From: JAFGCL01 sp964423835
Lineage (GTDB): Bacteria; Chloroflexota; Dehalococcoidia; UBA2247; RBG-13-53-26
Direction of reading: 5' to 3'
Assembly: GCA_964423835.1 (NCBI GenBank)
Contig: CAYRGJ010000001.1
Location: forward strand, 124,001-188,000
DNA length: 64,000 nt
The translations under genes were made by a program, and so were the position numbers. Shown here one piece after another: positions 20,543 to 28,122 of the stretch (positions within the stretch are counted from its first letter, which is position 1; the number at the start of each line of letters is the position of its first letter). Below the pieces are notes generated by a model. The model was not told the origin of the DNA, did no database searches, and saw only the letters and a list, made by a program, of their open reading frames with translations.

Positions 20543-21208
20543 TCAGTCGAAGCCGTGCCAGGTGACCAGGGCTTCCGCCGGCTCCCGGCTGGCCTGGAAG
20601 GCGGCCGCAGGGTGCGAGGTGTCGGGGTATCCCACGGCCACGGCCAGCACCATCTTCTTTGAATCGGGCAGGTTGAGCAGGCTTCTCAGCACCTGCGGGT
20701 AGGCCACCGGCGCCGCCAGGGCGCAGGTCCCCACACCGTGATGCCAGGCCGCCAGCATCAGGTTCTCGGCGGCGATGCCCATGTCCACCAGGGACCACTG
20801 CGAGAGCGAGGCATCCATGTACATCACCACCCCGTTGGGCGCATCGAAGAAGGTGCGCATGGCCGTGCGCCAGCGGCGCATGGCATCGGGGTCCTCCCGG
20901 CCCAGCCCCAGCTCGCGGACCAGGCGGCGGCCGTCGGCCAGGAGGCGCTGCCGGTAGGCCCCGGTGAAGCGGGGCCAGGGGAAGTCCAGCTGCGGCTTCT
21001 CCCCCGCCTGCCCCATGGCCGCCAGCGCCTCCTTCACCTCCTTCATGGCCTCCCCGCCCAGCACGGCGAACTCCCAGGGCTGGGTGTTCTCCCATGAAGG
21101 GGCCCGCAGGGCCGCCTCCAGCATGGCCCGCAGGACCTCCCGGGGCACGGGGTCCGGCTTGAAGGCGCGCACGCTCCTCCGGGTCCGGATGGCTTCAATG
21201 ACGTCCAT
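20543..21208 (-). CDS. Nitroreductase-family FMN oxidoreductase
   Basis: 221 aa. The N-terminus has the FMN-binding motif RTRRSVRAFKPDPVP; then APSWENTQPWEFAV, and near the C-terminus GVGTCALAAPVAYP and VLAVAVGYPD, all typical of the NfsB/FRP fold. Members reduce nitro groups, quinones or flavins with NAD(P)H and work as homodimers. It converges with the polyferredoxin gene. The physiological substrate cannot be inferred. Confidence 0.9.
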   Translation of the reverse strand: MDVIEAIRTRRSVRAFKPDPVPREVLRAMLEAALRAPSWENTQPWEFAVLGGEAMKEVKEALAAMGQAGEKPQLDFPWPRFTGAYRQRLLADGRRLVRELGLGREDPDAMRRWRTAMRTFFDAPNGVVMYMDASLSQWSLVDMGIAAENLMLAAWHHGVGTCALAAPVAYPQVLRSLLNLPDSKKMVLAVAVGYPDTSHPAAAFQASREPAEALVTWHGFD

Positions 21209-21226
21209 GGCCCACCGCCGCGTCGG

Positions 21227-22066
21227 TCAGATTCCGGCCACCAGGAAGCCTGACTGATCGATGTCCAGCTCCGCCGTCGCTTCGAGGAAGGACCCGTCCT
21301 GGATGACATCCACGTCATCGAAAACGGCTTCGAGCAGGCCCTCGATGGCGTCCTCACCGTTCCTGGCGTCGGTGTCTACCTCGAACTTGGCCACCCCGGC
21401 GATATCCAGGGTGTCGCTGTCCTCCTTCTGCGCCGAGAGGGCGTAGGCCTCGAATCCCTGCACCATCAGGCCGGCCAGGACGCTCTTCTCCAGGTCCACA
21501 TAGAGCCCCGACGGGATGCGGTCCACCACGTCCTTGATGTCGGCTTTCTTCAGCAGGGAGGTGTCGCCCTCTCTCATCACCTTGATGCAGCCCTCAACTC
21601 CGGCCTCGTTGCCGAGTATGATCTGGCCGTCCAGGAGCGCTACCCGGGGGTCGGAATCGTACGCCGCGCCGTTGTCCAGCTCCCACAGCTCTTCGCCTTT
21701 GTACTCTCCTTTGTCGAAGCCGGCCCCCTCCAGCTTCTGCCGCACCTGCTCCAGGTCGAAGTCTCCCTTGAGCACGGTGAAGCGCAGGCCAGTGCCCGTG
21801 CCGAAGGCGAAGACATTGACATCGCCGGAAGTGATGCCATGGGCCTCCAGGCGGGCTTCGACCGCCCCCTTCCAGCTGTCATAGAGGTCGGAAAGATGGT
21901 CGTCATTCCTCAGGGCCGCGACGTCGAAGTACTTGAAGGACATGGTATCCGCGGGCGCCTGGGAGACCATGTTCGCCAGGCCGCTGCTTGAGGAGCAGCC
22001 GGCGCCGGTCAAGCTGGCCCCCAGCAGGACCATCAGCGCCGCTATCAAGAGGATCCTCTTCATCAT
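21227..22066 (-). CDS. Lipoprotein of unknown function
   Basis: 279 aa from the ATG at 22066, 9 nt after AGGAGG. The signal peptide MMKRILLIAALMVLLGASL ends in TGAGC, where the Cys is the lipidation site, followed by a Ser-rich linker. The mature domain (about 35-279) is acidic with alternating strands (VNVFAFGTGTGLRFTVLKGD, PRVALLDGQIILGNEAGVEG). I do not recognise a named family. It ends 18 bp from the nitroreductase start on the same strand, so they may share a transcript. Confidence 0.7.
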   Translation of the reverse strand: MMKRILLIAALMVLLGASLTGAGCSSSSGLANMVSQAPADTMSFKYFDVAALRNDDHLSDLYDSWKGAVEARLEAHGITSGDVNVFAFGTGTGLRFTVLKGDFDLEQVRQKLEGAGFDKGEYKGEELWELDNGAAYDSDPRVALLDGQIILGNEAGVEGCIKVMREGDTSLLKKADIKDVVDRIPSGLYVDLEKSVLAGLMVQGFEAYALSAQKEDSDTLDIAGVAKFEVDTDARNGEDAIEGLLEAVFDDVDVIQDGSFLEATAELDIDQSGFLVAGI

Positions 22067-22141
22067 AGGTGCCAACCTCCTACCGCATTTCTCAATATCA
22101 TACAGGGTAGGTGCAAGAGGGTGCGGCCCGGCGCCGCACAA

Positions 22142-22175
22142 AAGGAGAGGTCAGGCAGTCGGCCTGCCTGACCTC
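22142..22175 (-). terminator. Intrinsic terminator of the CaiB-type transferase gene
   Basis: A 12-bp perfect stem (22147-22158 with 22164-22175, loop 5 nt) is followed on the minus strand by TCCTTTTG. It lies 30 bp after the transferase stop codon, in the right orientation. Confidence 0.75.
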
Positions 22176-22205
22176 ACTGGCAGACAGCGTTGTCGCCGCG
22201 GACGG

Positions 22206-23420
22206 CTAGTGAATGGCCCCTTCGCCGCGCAGCTTGTCGATCTCGTCTTTGGAGTAGCCCAGGCCGGCCATGACCTCATCGGTGTCGTGCGATTGCGGCA
22301 CCGACAGCCGCTGAATGGAGCCGGGCGTGTCGGAGAGCTTTATGCTGATGCCCACCTGCTTCATCTTGCCGAACTTGGGATGGGGTATCTCCACCACCGC
22401 CTGGCGGGCCTTGGCCTGTGGGTCCTCGAATACCTCGTCTATGTCCAGGACCTTGCCCACCGGCACGTCCAGCGGGGCCAGCTCCGCGAACCAATCGTCC
22501 CTGTTCTTGGTGAGGAATATGCGGCGCAGGTCGGCCATGATCTCGTCCTTCTTGGGGCTGGGATCGAACTCATGGGCCGTCAGGTCTTCCCGGCCGATGG
22601 CTTTGCACAGATTGGCCCAGAAACGCGGCTCGATGGGGCATACGCTGAGCCACTTCTTGTCTTTGGTCTCGAACACGGCGTAGTAGGGGTTGTTGCCGCT
22701 GGTCAGGGTGTCGCCGCGGACCGGCTTGACGCCGCTGTACGGGTACTCCACGGCGCCGGGCACTCCGGCCAGCATCCCGACCACCCCGTCCATCATGGAG
22801 ATGTCCACCAACTGCCCCTTGCCGGTCTTCTCCCTGGCGAAGAGGGCCATCATGATGCCGGACAACCCGTTCAGGTAGGCCACGGCCATGTCGGCCACGA
22901 TGTTCAGCGCCATGACCGGGGGGCCGCCCACCCTGTCGCCCGTCATCCCCAGAATGCCACCGAAGCCGGCGTAGTTGCCGTCATGCCCCACGAAGTCGCG
23001 GTAGGGGCCGGTCTGGCCGTAGCCGGAGACGGCGCAGTAGACCAGCCTGGGGTTGATCTTGGAGAGGGCCTCGTAGCCCACGTTCATGCGGTCCATTACC
23101 CCGGGCCGGAACGACTCGAGAACCACGTCCGCTGACTTGGCCAGCTTGTGGAAGACGGCCTGGCCCGCCGGGGTCCGCATGTTGATGGAGACCTTCTTCT
23201 TGTTGCGGTCCATAGCCGCGGCGGCTACCATCCTGAGGGCCTCGTCCGCTTGCTCGGGGTAGTACACCAGTCCCTCGCCGACGCCCTTGTGCCCGCCTCC
23301 GGGCGGCATCTCCACCTTGATAACGTCCGCCCCCATGTCACCCATGGTCATGGCGGCCAGCGAAGCCGGTCCGAAGCCGCAGGTATCGATTACCCTGATC
23401 CCGCTAAGTGCTGATGCCAA
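22206..23420 (-). CDS. CaiB/BaiF-family (class III) CoA transferase
   Basis: 404 aa. The start is a TTG at 23420 preceded by GAGGAGG; an in-frame extension upstream is spurious. It begins LASALSGIRVIDTCGFGPAS; conserved family segments are DMGADVIKVEMPPGGGHKG, LNMR-like SINMRTPAGQAVFHKL, ESFRPGVMDRM, VYCAVSGYGQTGPY and the catalytic-Asp region VGHDGNYAGFGG. These enzymes move CoA between carboxylic acids, or racemise 2-methylacyl-CoA in the Amacr branch. The substrate is not evident. Confidence 0.9.
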   Translation of the reverse strand: MASALSGIRVIDTCGFGPASLAAMTMGDMGADVIKVEMPPGGGHKGVGEGLVYYPEQADEALRMVAAAAMDRNKKKVSINMRTPAGQAVFHKLAKSADVVLESFRPGVMDRMNVGYEALSKINPRLVYCAVSGYGQTGPYRDFVGHDGNYAGFGGILGMTGDRVGGPPVMALNIVADMAVAYLNGLSGIMMALFAREKTGKGQLVDISMMDGVVGMLAGVPGAVEYPYSGVKPVRGDTLTSGNNPYYAVFETKDKKWLSVCPIEPRFWANLCKAIGREDLTAHEFDPSPKKDEIMADLRRIFLTKNRDDWFAELAPLDVPVGKVLDIDEVFEDPQAKARQAVVEIPHPKFGKMKQVGISIKLSDTPGSIQRLSVPQSHDTDEVMAGLGYSKDEIDKLRGEGAIH

Positions 23421-23620
23421 TTGAACCTCCTCATTTGTGGGCCACCCCCCGGGGCCAACTAGATAATGTGGGTGGGGCGGGTGAGTCCGCCCCTGGAATG
23501 CCAATTAAGAGGTATGATACATCAAGCTCGCCGGGGCGGGCAAACCCGGCCGGGGGGCGAGCGGACGGGTGGCCCCGGGGGCGCCGCCCATCAGCCCGAT
23601 GCCCGTCATCAGCCGCCCGG

Positions 23621-24787
23621 TCACCCGGTGACGAAGCGCGAGATGACCAGGGCCAGGTCCTCTATGTCCCTCTGGTAGACGAACTCGTTGCGGCCGTGTA
23701 TGCCGCAATCGGCGCGGATGGTCCCCAGGCCGAACAGCCTGGCACCCCATTCGAGGACAACGATGGGGCCGAAGTCACCCGACCCCATCTCGCCGTACTG
23801 GCCGGAATGGCCGGTGACCTGCCTCAGGATCTCGGCCAGATCTCCGGCGATGGGGTCGTTCAGCGGGGGCACAGTGGGGTTCCGGCTGATGCTGGGGATG
23901 TCCCACTCCACTCCGCGGGCCGATGACAGTGCCTCCATCAGCTCCCGCTCCGCTTCGACCACATCCTCCTCCGGTATGAGCCTCCGGTCCACCGTAATGA
24001 CGCACTCGTCGGGCACGATATTGGCCTTCAGCCCTCCGTGGATCATGTTGATGTTCAGGCGCGGCTCCATCACGGTGAGGCCGGTGGCGGGATGGACTGG
24101 CACGCGGGACCGGCGCCGGGTCACCTTCTTCTTCAGGTCCAGCAGAGCATCGAGCACCACGGCGGCCTTCTCCACGGCGTTGTCGCCGAGGTGCGACATC
24201 CCGGAGTGCACCGACCGGCCTTTCACCCTGATCTCCATGTGGATGCAGCCCAGGGCCGCCACCTGCACGTAGCCGAAGCTGGTGTCCAGGCTGAAGAAGC
24301 CGGCCCCGGCCACCGGCTCCAGCCAGGGGCGCAGGTAGCGTACCTGGCTGGCCTGCGTGATCTCTTCGTCGGTGGTGACCATGACCGATGTGTCGAACCG
24401 CCACGTGCTGTCCCGGGCCATCTCCAGGGCCAGCAGGAGCGCGGCGATGGCCCCCTTCATGTCGGCGGCGCCGCGGCCGTAGATGCGGCCTTCCTCCACC
24501 TTCGGTGAGAAGGCCTCCCAGCCCTGGGCCGGCACCACGTCCATGTGGGTGTAGAGTATGAGGCGAGGCCGGGCCCGGTCGCGGCGATGGGCCAGCAGGT
24601 TCAACCGCCCGCTCTTGCCTTCCGCATGCTCAGGCGGTATCAGGACCCGCTCCGTCTGGAAGCCGGCCTGGCGAAAGAGCGGCTCGAGGTAGTCGACGGT
24701 CCGGGCGTAGCCGGCCACCGGATCCAGCTCCGGGGAGACAGAGGTGTCTATCGCTATGAGGTCTTTGAGCACCTGCACGTAGTCCAT
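23621..24787 (-). CDS. M20-family metallopeptidase/deacylase (ArgE/DapE/ACY1 type)
   Basis: 388 aa with an AAAGGAGG SD. Metal and catalytic motifs appear in order: LYTHMDVVP (first His/Asp), GRGAADMKGAIAA (bridging Asp), MVTTDEEITQ (catalytic and metal Glu), and the C-terminal GIHGRNEFVYQRDIED (last His). The dimerisation domain (about 185-300) is present. It is a cytosolic zinc-dependent amidohydrolase of peptides or N-acyl amino acids; exact specificity is not assignable. A hairpin (24806-24827) lies 19 bp upstream of its start. Confidence 0.9.
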   Translation of the reverse strand: MDYVQVLKDLIAIDTSVSPELDPVAGYARTVDYLEPLFRQAGFQTERVLIPPEHAEGKSGRLNLLAHRRDRARPRLILYTHMDVVPAQGWEAFSPKVEEGRIYGRGAADMKGAIAALLLALEMARDSTWRFDTSVMVTTDEEITQASQVRYLRPWLEPVAGAGFFSLDTSFGYVQVAALGCIHMEIRVKGRSVHSGMSHLGDNAVEKAAVVLDALLDLKKKVTRRRSRVPVHPATGLTVMEPRLNINMIHGGLKANIVPDECVITVDRRLIPEEDVVEAERELMEALSSARGVEWDIPSISRNPTVPPLNDPIAGDLAEILRQVTGHSGQYGEMGSGDFGPIVVLEWGARLFGLGTIRADCGIHGRNEFVYQRDIEDLALVISRFVTG

Positions 24788-24805
24788 GCTGGCCTCCTTT
24801 CTGCG

Positions 24806-24827
24806 GGCCGCGGCTGCTGCCGCGGCC
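24806..24827. terminator. 9-bp GC hairpin between the membrane protein and M20 peptidase genes
   Basis: Arms ggccgcggc (24806-24814) and gccgcggcc (24819-24827) with loop tgct, in the short gap after the 24839-25201 gene. There is no T-run; it could be a weak terminator or a processing site. Confidence 0.4.
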
Positions 24828-24838
24828 GGCGTCGCGCG

Positions 24839-25201
24839 CTATGCCTGCCCGCCCACTGATATCCGCACCAGCCAGAAGAGGGCCCCCAGCAGCATCAGGA
24901 AGAGCAGCAGGGCGACGGAGATGCAGCCCAGGGGCAGGGTGGTGCCCATGCGGTTGTTGAGCGGGATCATGATGGTGCCCAGGCAGAAGGCCACCAGGCC
25001 GCCCCACAGCACGCCTGTCCACACCCCGGCATCCAGCGCCAGGCCCCACAGGGAGCCCGCGGCTCCTCCCAGCAGCCCCAGGATCAGCGCCCCGCAACCT
25101 ATGGCCACGGCGCCGATGAGTCTGCGCCGGAAACGGAGTATCGCATCATCCCTCTCCTGCCGGCTGCGAAACCGCCTGTAGCTGCCACGACGAGATAACA
25201 T
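24839..25201 (-). CDS. Small membrane protein of unknown function
   Basis: About 120 aa (start MLSRRG at 25201, or ATG at 25207). A basic N-terminus (SYRRFRSRQERDDAILRFRR) is followed by three or four hydrophobic segments (LIGAVAIGCGALILGLLGG, WTGVLWGGLVAFCLGTIMIP, CISVALLLFLMLLGALFWLV). No recognised domain. It is upstream of, and on the same strand as, the M20 peptidase. Confidence 0.6.
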   Translation of the reverse strand: MLSRRGSYRRFRSRQERDDAILRFRRRLIGAVAIGCGALILGLLGGAAGSLWGLALDAGVWTGVLWGGLVAFCLGTIMIPLNNRMGTTLPLGCISVALLLFLMLLGALFWLVRISVGGQA

Positions 25202-25376
25202 CTGCACCCTGTTGTCTGCCCGGGCTGCAAGGCATTGCTAGTAAGTGTATCCCAAAGACGCCTCTCTGACCACCTGCGGGACGGGGACGCGCCGCTGCCC
25301 AGTCTGTTCCCGCCGGGCCCGGGGCGGGCCGCTGTCAGGCGATAAAATCGTGAGGTTTGTGGAGCCCAAACCCCTA

Positions 25377-25405
25377 TTGTACGACCAGAACGGGCATGAT
25401 AGAAT
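25377..25405 (+). promoter_or_regulatory. Promoter of the glucan-metabolism operon
   Basis: TTGTAC (25377-25382) and TAGAAT (25400-25405) with a 17-bp spacer, 30 bp before the glycosyltransferase ATG. The rest of the 25208-25435 gap has no gene. Confidence 0.6.
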
Positions 25406-25435
25406 GCATCTAGCGGGAGGGTTCTTCCACCTACC

Positions 25436-26815
25436 ATGAGAAAAAGGATCACGCCCAGGAACACGGTCTTCGTCGTCCTGTCCTTCGAAGGGCCGGACGG
25501 CTACTCAACGGCGGGCGGCCTCGGCGTGCGGGTGGACAACCTGGTGGCCACCCTGGCCCGAAAGGGCTATCTGACGCACCTTTTCTTCATCGGGGATCCG
25601 GACCGCCCCGGTGAAGAGATCCGGGAGAACGGCAAGCTGGTGCTGCACCGCTGGTGCCAGTGGATCAGCCGGCACCATCCCAACGGCGTGTACGATGGCG
25701 AGGAGGACAAGCTCCGGGACTTCAACGATTCCATTCCGCAGTTCGTGAGGGAGCATGTGGTGAAGCCCGCCGTGGACAAGGGCCAGATGGTGGTGGTCCT
25801 GGGAGAGGAGTGGCACACTACAGAGGCGATGTGCCGCGTCAGCGACACGCTGTGGCAGCACGGGCTGCGGAACAGCGCGGTGCTTTTCTGGAACGCCAAC
25901 AACACCTTCTCCTTTCACCGCATCAACTGGGGCCGGCTGAGCTACACCACTACCGTCACCACGGTCAGCCGCTATATGAAGCACCTGATGTGGGAGTATG
26001 GAATCAACCCCCTGGTCATACCCAATGGCATCCCCAAGAGCCTGCTGGGAGACACGGATGCGGAGATGGTGCAGGAAGTGCGCCGGGCGGTCGGGGCGGA
26101 CATCATGCTGTGCAAGGTAGCCCGGTGGGACCCGGACAAGCGATGGCACCAGGCGGTGGAGTGCGTGGCCAGGCTCAAGGAGAGGGGCTACCGGACCACG
26201 CTCCTGGCGCGGGGAGGAATGGAGCCCCACCGCGGGGAGGTCATGGGCTCCGCCCGCCAGATGGGGCTGAGCGTCAGGGAGGCGTGGTGCCGCGACGGCT
26301 CGCCGCCGGCCTACGTGGCCGCCATCCGAGAGGCGGCCCCGGCGGACATCATTGAGGTCAAGTTCCAGCTGCCCACCCCCTTTCTGCAGGTGGTCTACAA
26401 CGCCGTGGATGGCGTGCTGGCCAACAGCGGCCGGGAGCCGTTCGGGCTGGTGGGGCTGGAGGCCATGGCGGCCGGCGGCATCGTCTTCACCGGGTCCACC
26501 GGAGAGGACTATGCCATTCCGTTCGTGAATGCCTTCGTCCTGGAGACGCCGGACCCGATGGAGATCGTGGGCCACCTGACGTATGTAATGGACTACCCTG
26601 AAGAGGGGATGCGCATGCGGCGGGCCGCCCGGGCCACGGCCCGCTACTACGTCTGGGATGTGGCTGTTCTCAATCTCATCGCCAAGGTGGAGAACCAGGC
26701 GCGGATCCAGGGCACGCTGCAGGGAGAGCCGGAGGAGCCGGCGGAGGCCTTCGCGGAGTCCAAGCTGCTCCCGGAGCTGCTTCCCACAGCGCCCAAAGGC
26801 GCCGGGGGCGGCTGA
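25436..26815 (+). CDS. Glycosyltransferase, GT4/GT5-like (glycogen/glucan synthesis type)
   Basis: 459 aa. The N-terminal Rossmann domain has GPDGYSTAGGLGVRVDNLVA, close to the glycogen-synthase K-T-GGL loop. The C-terminal domain has VARWDPDKRWHQAVECVARL and the nucleotide-sugar motif NSGREPFGLVGLEAMAAGG (E-x7-E). It transfers a glucosyl or similar group from a nucleotide sugar. It is the first gene of an operon with a GH57 enzyme and a glucan phosphorylase, so a role in alpha-glucan storage is likely. Its stop overlaps the next start by 1 nt (TGATG). Confidence 0.82.
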   Translation: MRKRITPRNTVFVVLSFEGPDGYSTAGGLGVRVDNLVATLARKGYLTHLFFIGDPDRPGEEIRENGKLVLHRWCQWISRHHPNGVYDGEEDKLRDFNDSIPQFVREHVVKPAVDKGQMVVVLGEEWHTTEAMCRVSDTLWQHGLRNSAVLFWNANNTFSFHRINWGRLSYTTTVTTVSRYMKHLMWEYGINPLVIPNGIPKSLLGDTDAEMVQEVRRAVGADIMLCKVARWDPDKRWHQAVECVARLKERGYRTTLLARGGMEPHRGEVMGSARQMGLSVREAWCRDGSPPAYVAAIREAAPADIIEVKFQLPTPFLQVVYNAVDGVLANSGREPFGLVGLEAMAAGGIVFTGSTGEDYAIPFVNAFVLETPDPMEIVGHLTYVMDYPEEGMRMRRAARATARYYVWDVAVLNLIAKVENQARIQGTLQGEPEEPAEAFAESKLLPELLPTAPKGAGGG

Positions 26816-28020
26816 TGGCGGAGAGCCTGGTCATATACACCGTCCTTCACCAGCCCCGCCGTCTCAAGCTGCCCGCCGAGCCCATACCCCCTGGCGCCGG
26901 CCCCGAGGAGATAGAGCGCTGCCTCTTCGATGAGGCCATGAATGAGTTCTACTTCCGCAAGGTGGCCCGCTGGTGCTACTACCCGGCGACGGAGATGTTC
27001 CTGGAGTTTGCCGATCGGGGCTTCAACCTCTCCATCGGCTTCTCGCTGTCGGCCCTGCGCCAGGCCCAGCTGTGGGACCCCGAGCTCTACGCCCGGCTCC
27101 AGAAGCTGGTGGCCCACCCCGGCGTTGAGCTGGTCAACGTCGAGCCATACCACAGCTTCCTGCCCCTGATCGATCTGCCGGCCTTCGCCGAGCGCATGTC
27201 CTGGTCCCGCGACAACCTGGAGCAGATGATGGGCCGGAGGCCCGAGATCACCGACACCACCGAGATGCTGATGTCGGGCCCCATATACCAGGCGCTGAAC
27301 GGCGCGGGCTTCAAAGGGGCGCTGATGGACGGCCGCCCCTGGGTGATGGAGTGGCGCGAGCCCACTCACCTGTATCACCAGGGGAAGGACCTGATGCTGC
27401 TGCCGCGCCACTTCGAGCTGAGCGACGATGTGGGCTACCGCTTCTCCAACAAGGCGTGGTGGGGGTACCCGCTGATGGCCGATGCCTATTCTCATTGGGT
27501 GAGGGACGCCTGGGGGGACTTCGTGCTGCTGGCCTGGGACTTCGAGACGTTCGGAGAGCACCACTCCAAGGACACCGGCATCTTCGATTTCATGAGGCGC
27601 CTGCCGGACGAGCTGGACCGGCGCGGAGTGAAGACGCTCCGGCCCACCGACGCCGTGGCGCGTTTCCGCGGCTCCAGCCACGAGCTGCCGCTGCCGGCCT
27701 TCCCCAGCACCTGGGCCGGGGAAGGAGGGATGGAGTTCTTCCTGGGCAACCCGGCCCAGCAGGCGGTCTTTCAGCTCATGCTTCAGGCCTATAACCTGGC
27801 GCTGCTCACCAGGGACCCCCGGCTGATCGACCTGGCGCTGTGGCTGAGCCAGTCGGACAATCTTCACCTCATCCAGTGGTTTGGTCGCTCCGGCTCTGAG
27901 GCTGAGGTCTCGGCCTACTTCACGCCGAGGGAATGGTGGAACCTGGGCCCTTCGGGGATCATCTGGGAGATGCAGCAGGTCTACAAGAATTTCATACGGG
28001 CCCTGGGGCCCTATCTCTAA
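26815..28020 (+). CDS. Glycoside hydrolase family 57 protein
   Basis: 401 aa. GH57 signatures: an N-terminal IYTVLHQPRR-type strand with conserved His, TDTTEMLMSGPIYQAL with the probable nucleophile Glu, and LLAWDFETFGEHHSKDTG matching the DxExFGxH motif that supplies the acid Asp. GH57 members include alpha-amylases, 4-alpha-glucanotransferases and branching enzymes; the length here is nearer the short amylase-like group. Cytoplasmic (no signal peptide). It overlaps the glycosyltransferase by 1 nt. Confidence 0.85.
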   Translation: MAESLVIYTVLHQPRRLKLPAEPIPPGAGPEEIERCLFDEAMNEFYFRKVARWCYYPATEMFLEFADRGFNLSIGFSLSALRQAQLWDPELYARLQKLVAHPGVELVNVEPYHSFLPLIDLPAFAERMSWSRDNLEQMMGRRPEITDTTEMLMSGPIYQALNGAGFKGALMDGRPWVMEWREPTHLYHQGKDLMLLPRHFELSDDVGYRFSNKAWWGYPLMADAYSHWVRDAWGDFVLLAWDFETFGEHHSKDTGIFDFMRRLPDELDRRGVKTLRPTDAVARFRGSSHELPLPAFPSTWAGEGGMEFFLGNPAQQAVFQLMLQAYNLALLTRDPRLIDLALWLSQSDNLHLIQWFGRSGSEAEVSAYFTPREWWNLGPSGIIWEMQQVYKNFIRALGPYL

Positions 28021-28122
28021 GGCGCCACCGGCCTTTCGAGCGATGTGGGGGCCGCGTCCCGCCAGGGGCGATTCGCGGCCGCGATCCCGGACCCGGCTGC
28101 CAGACTGGAGGAGACGGCTGAC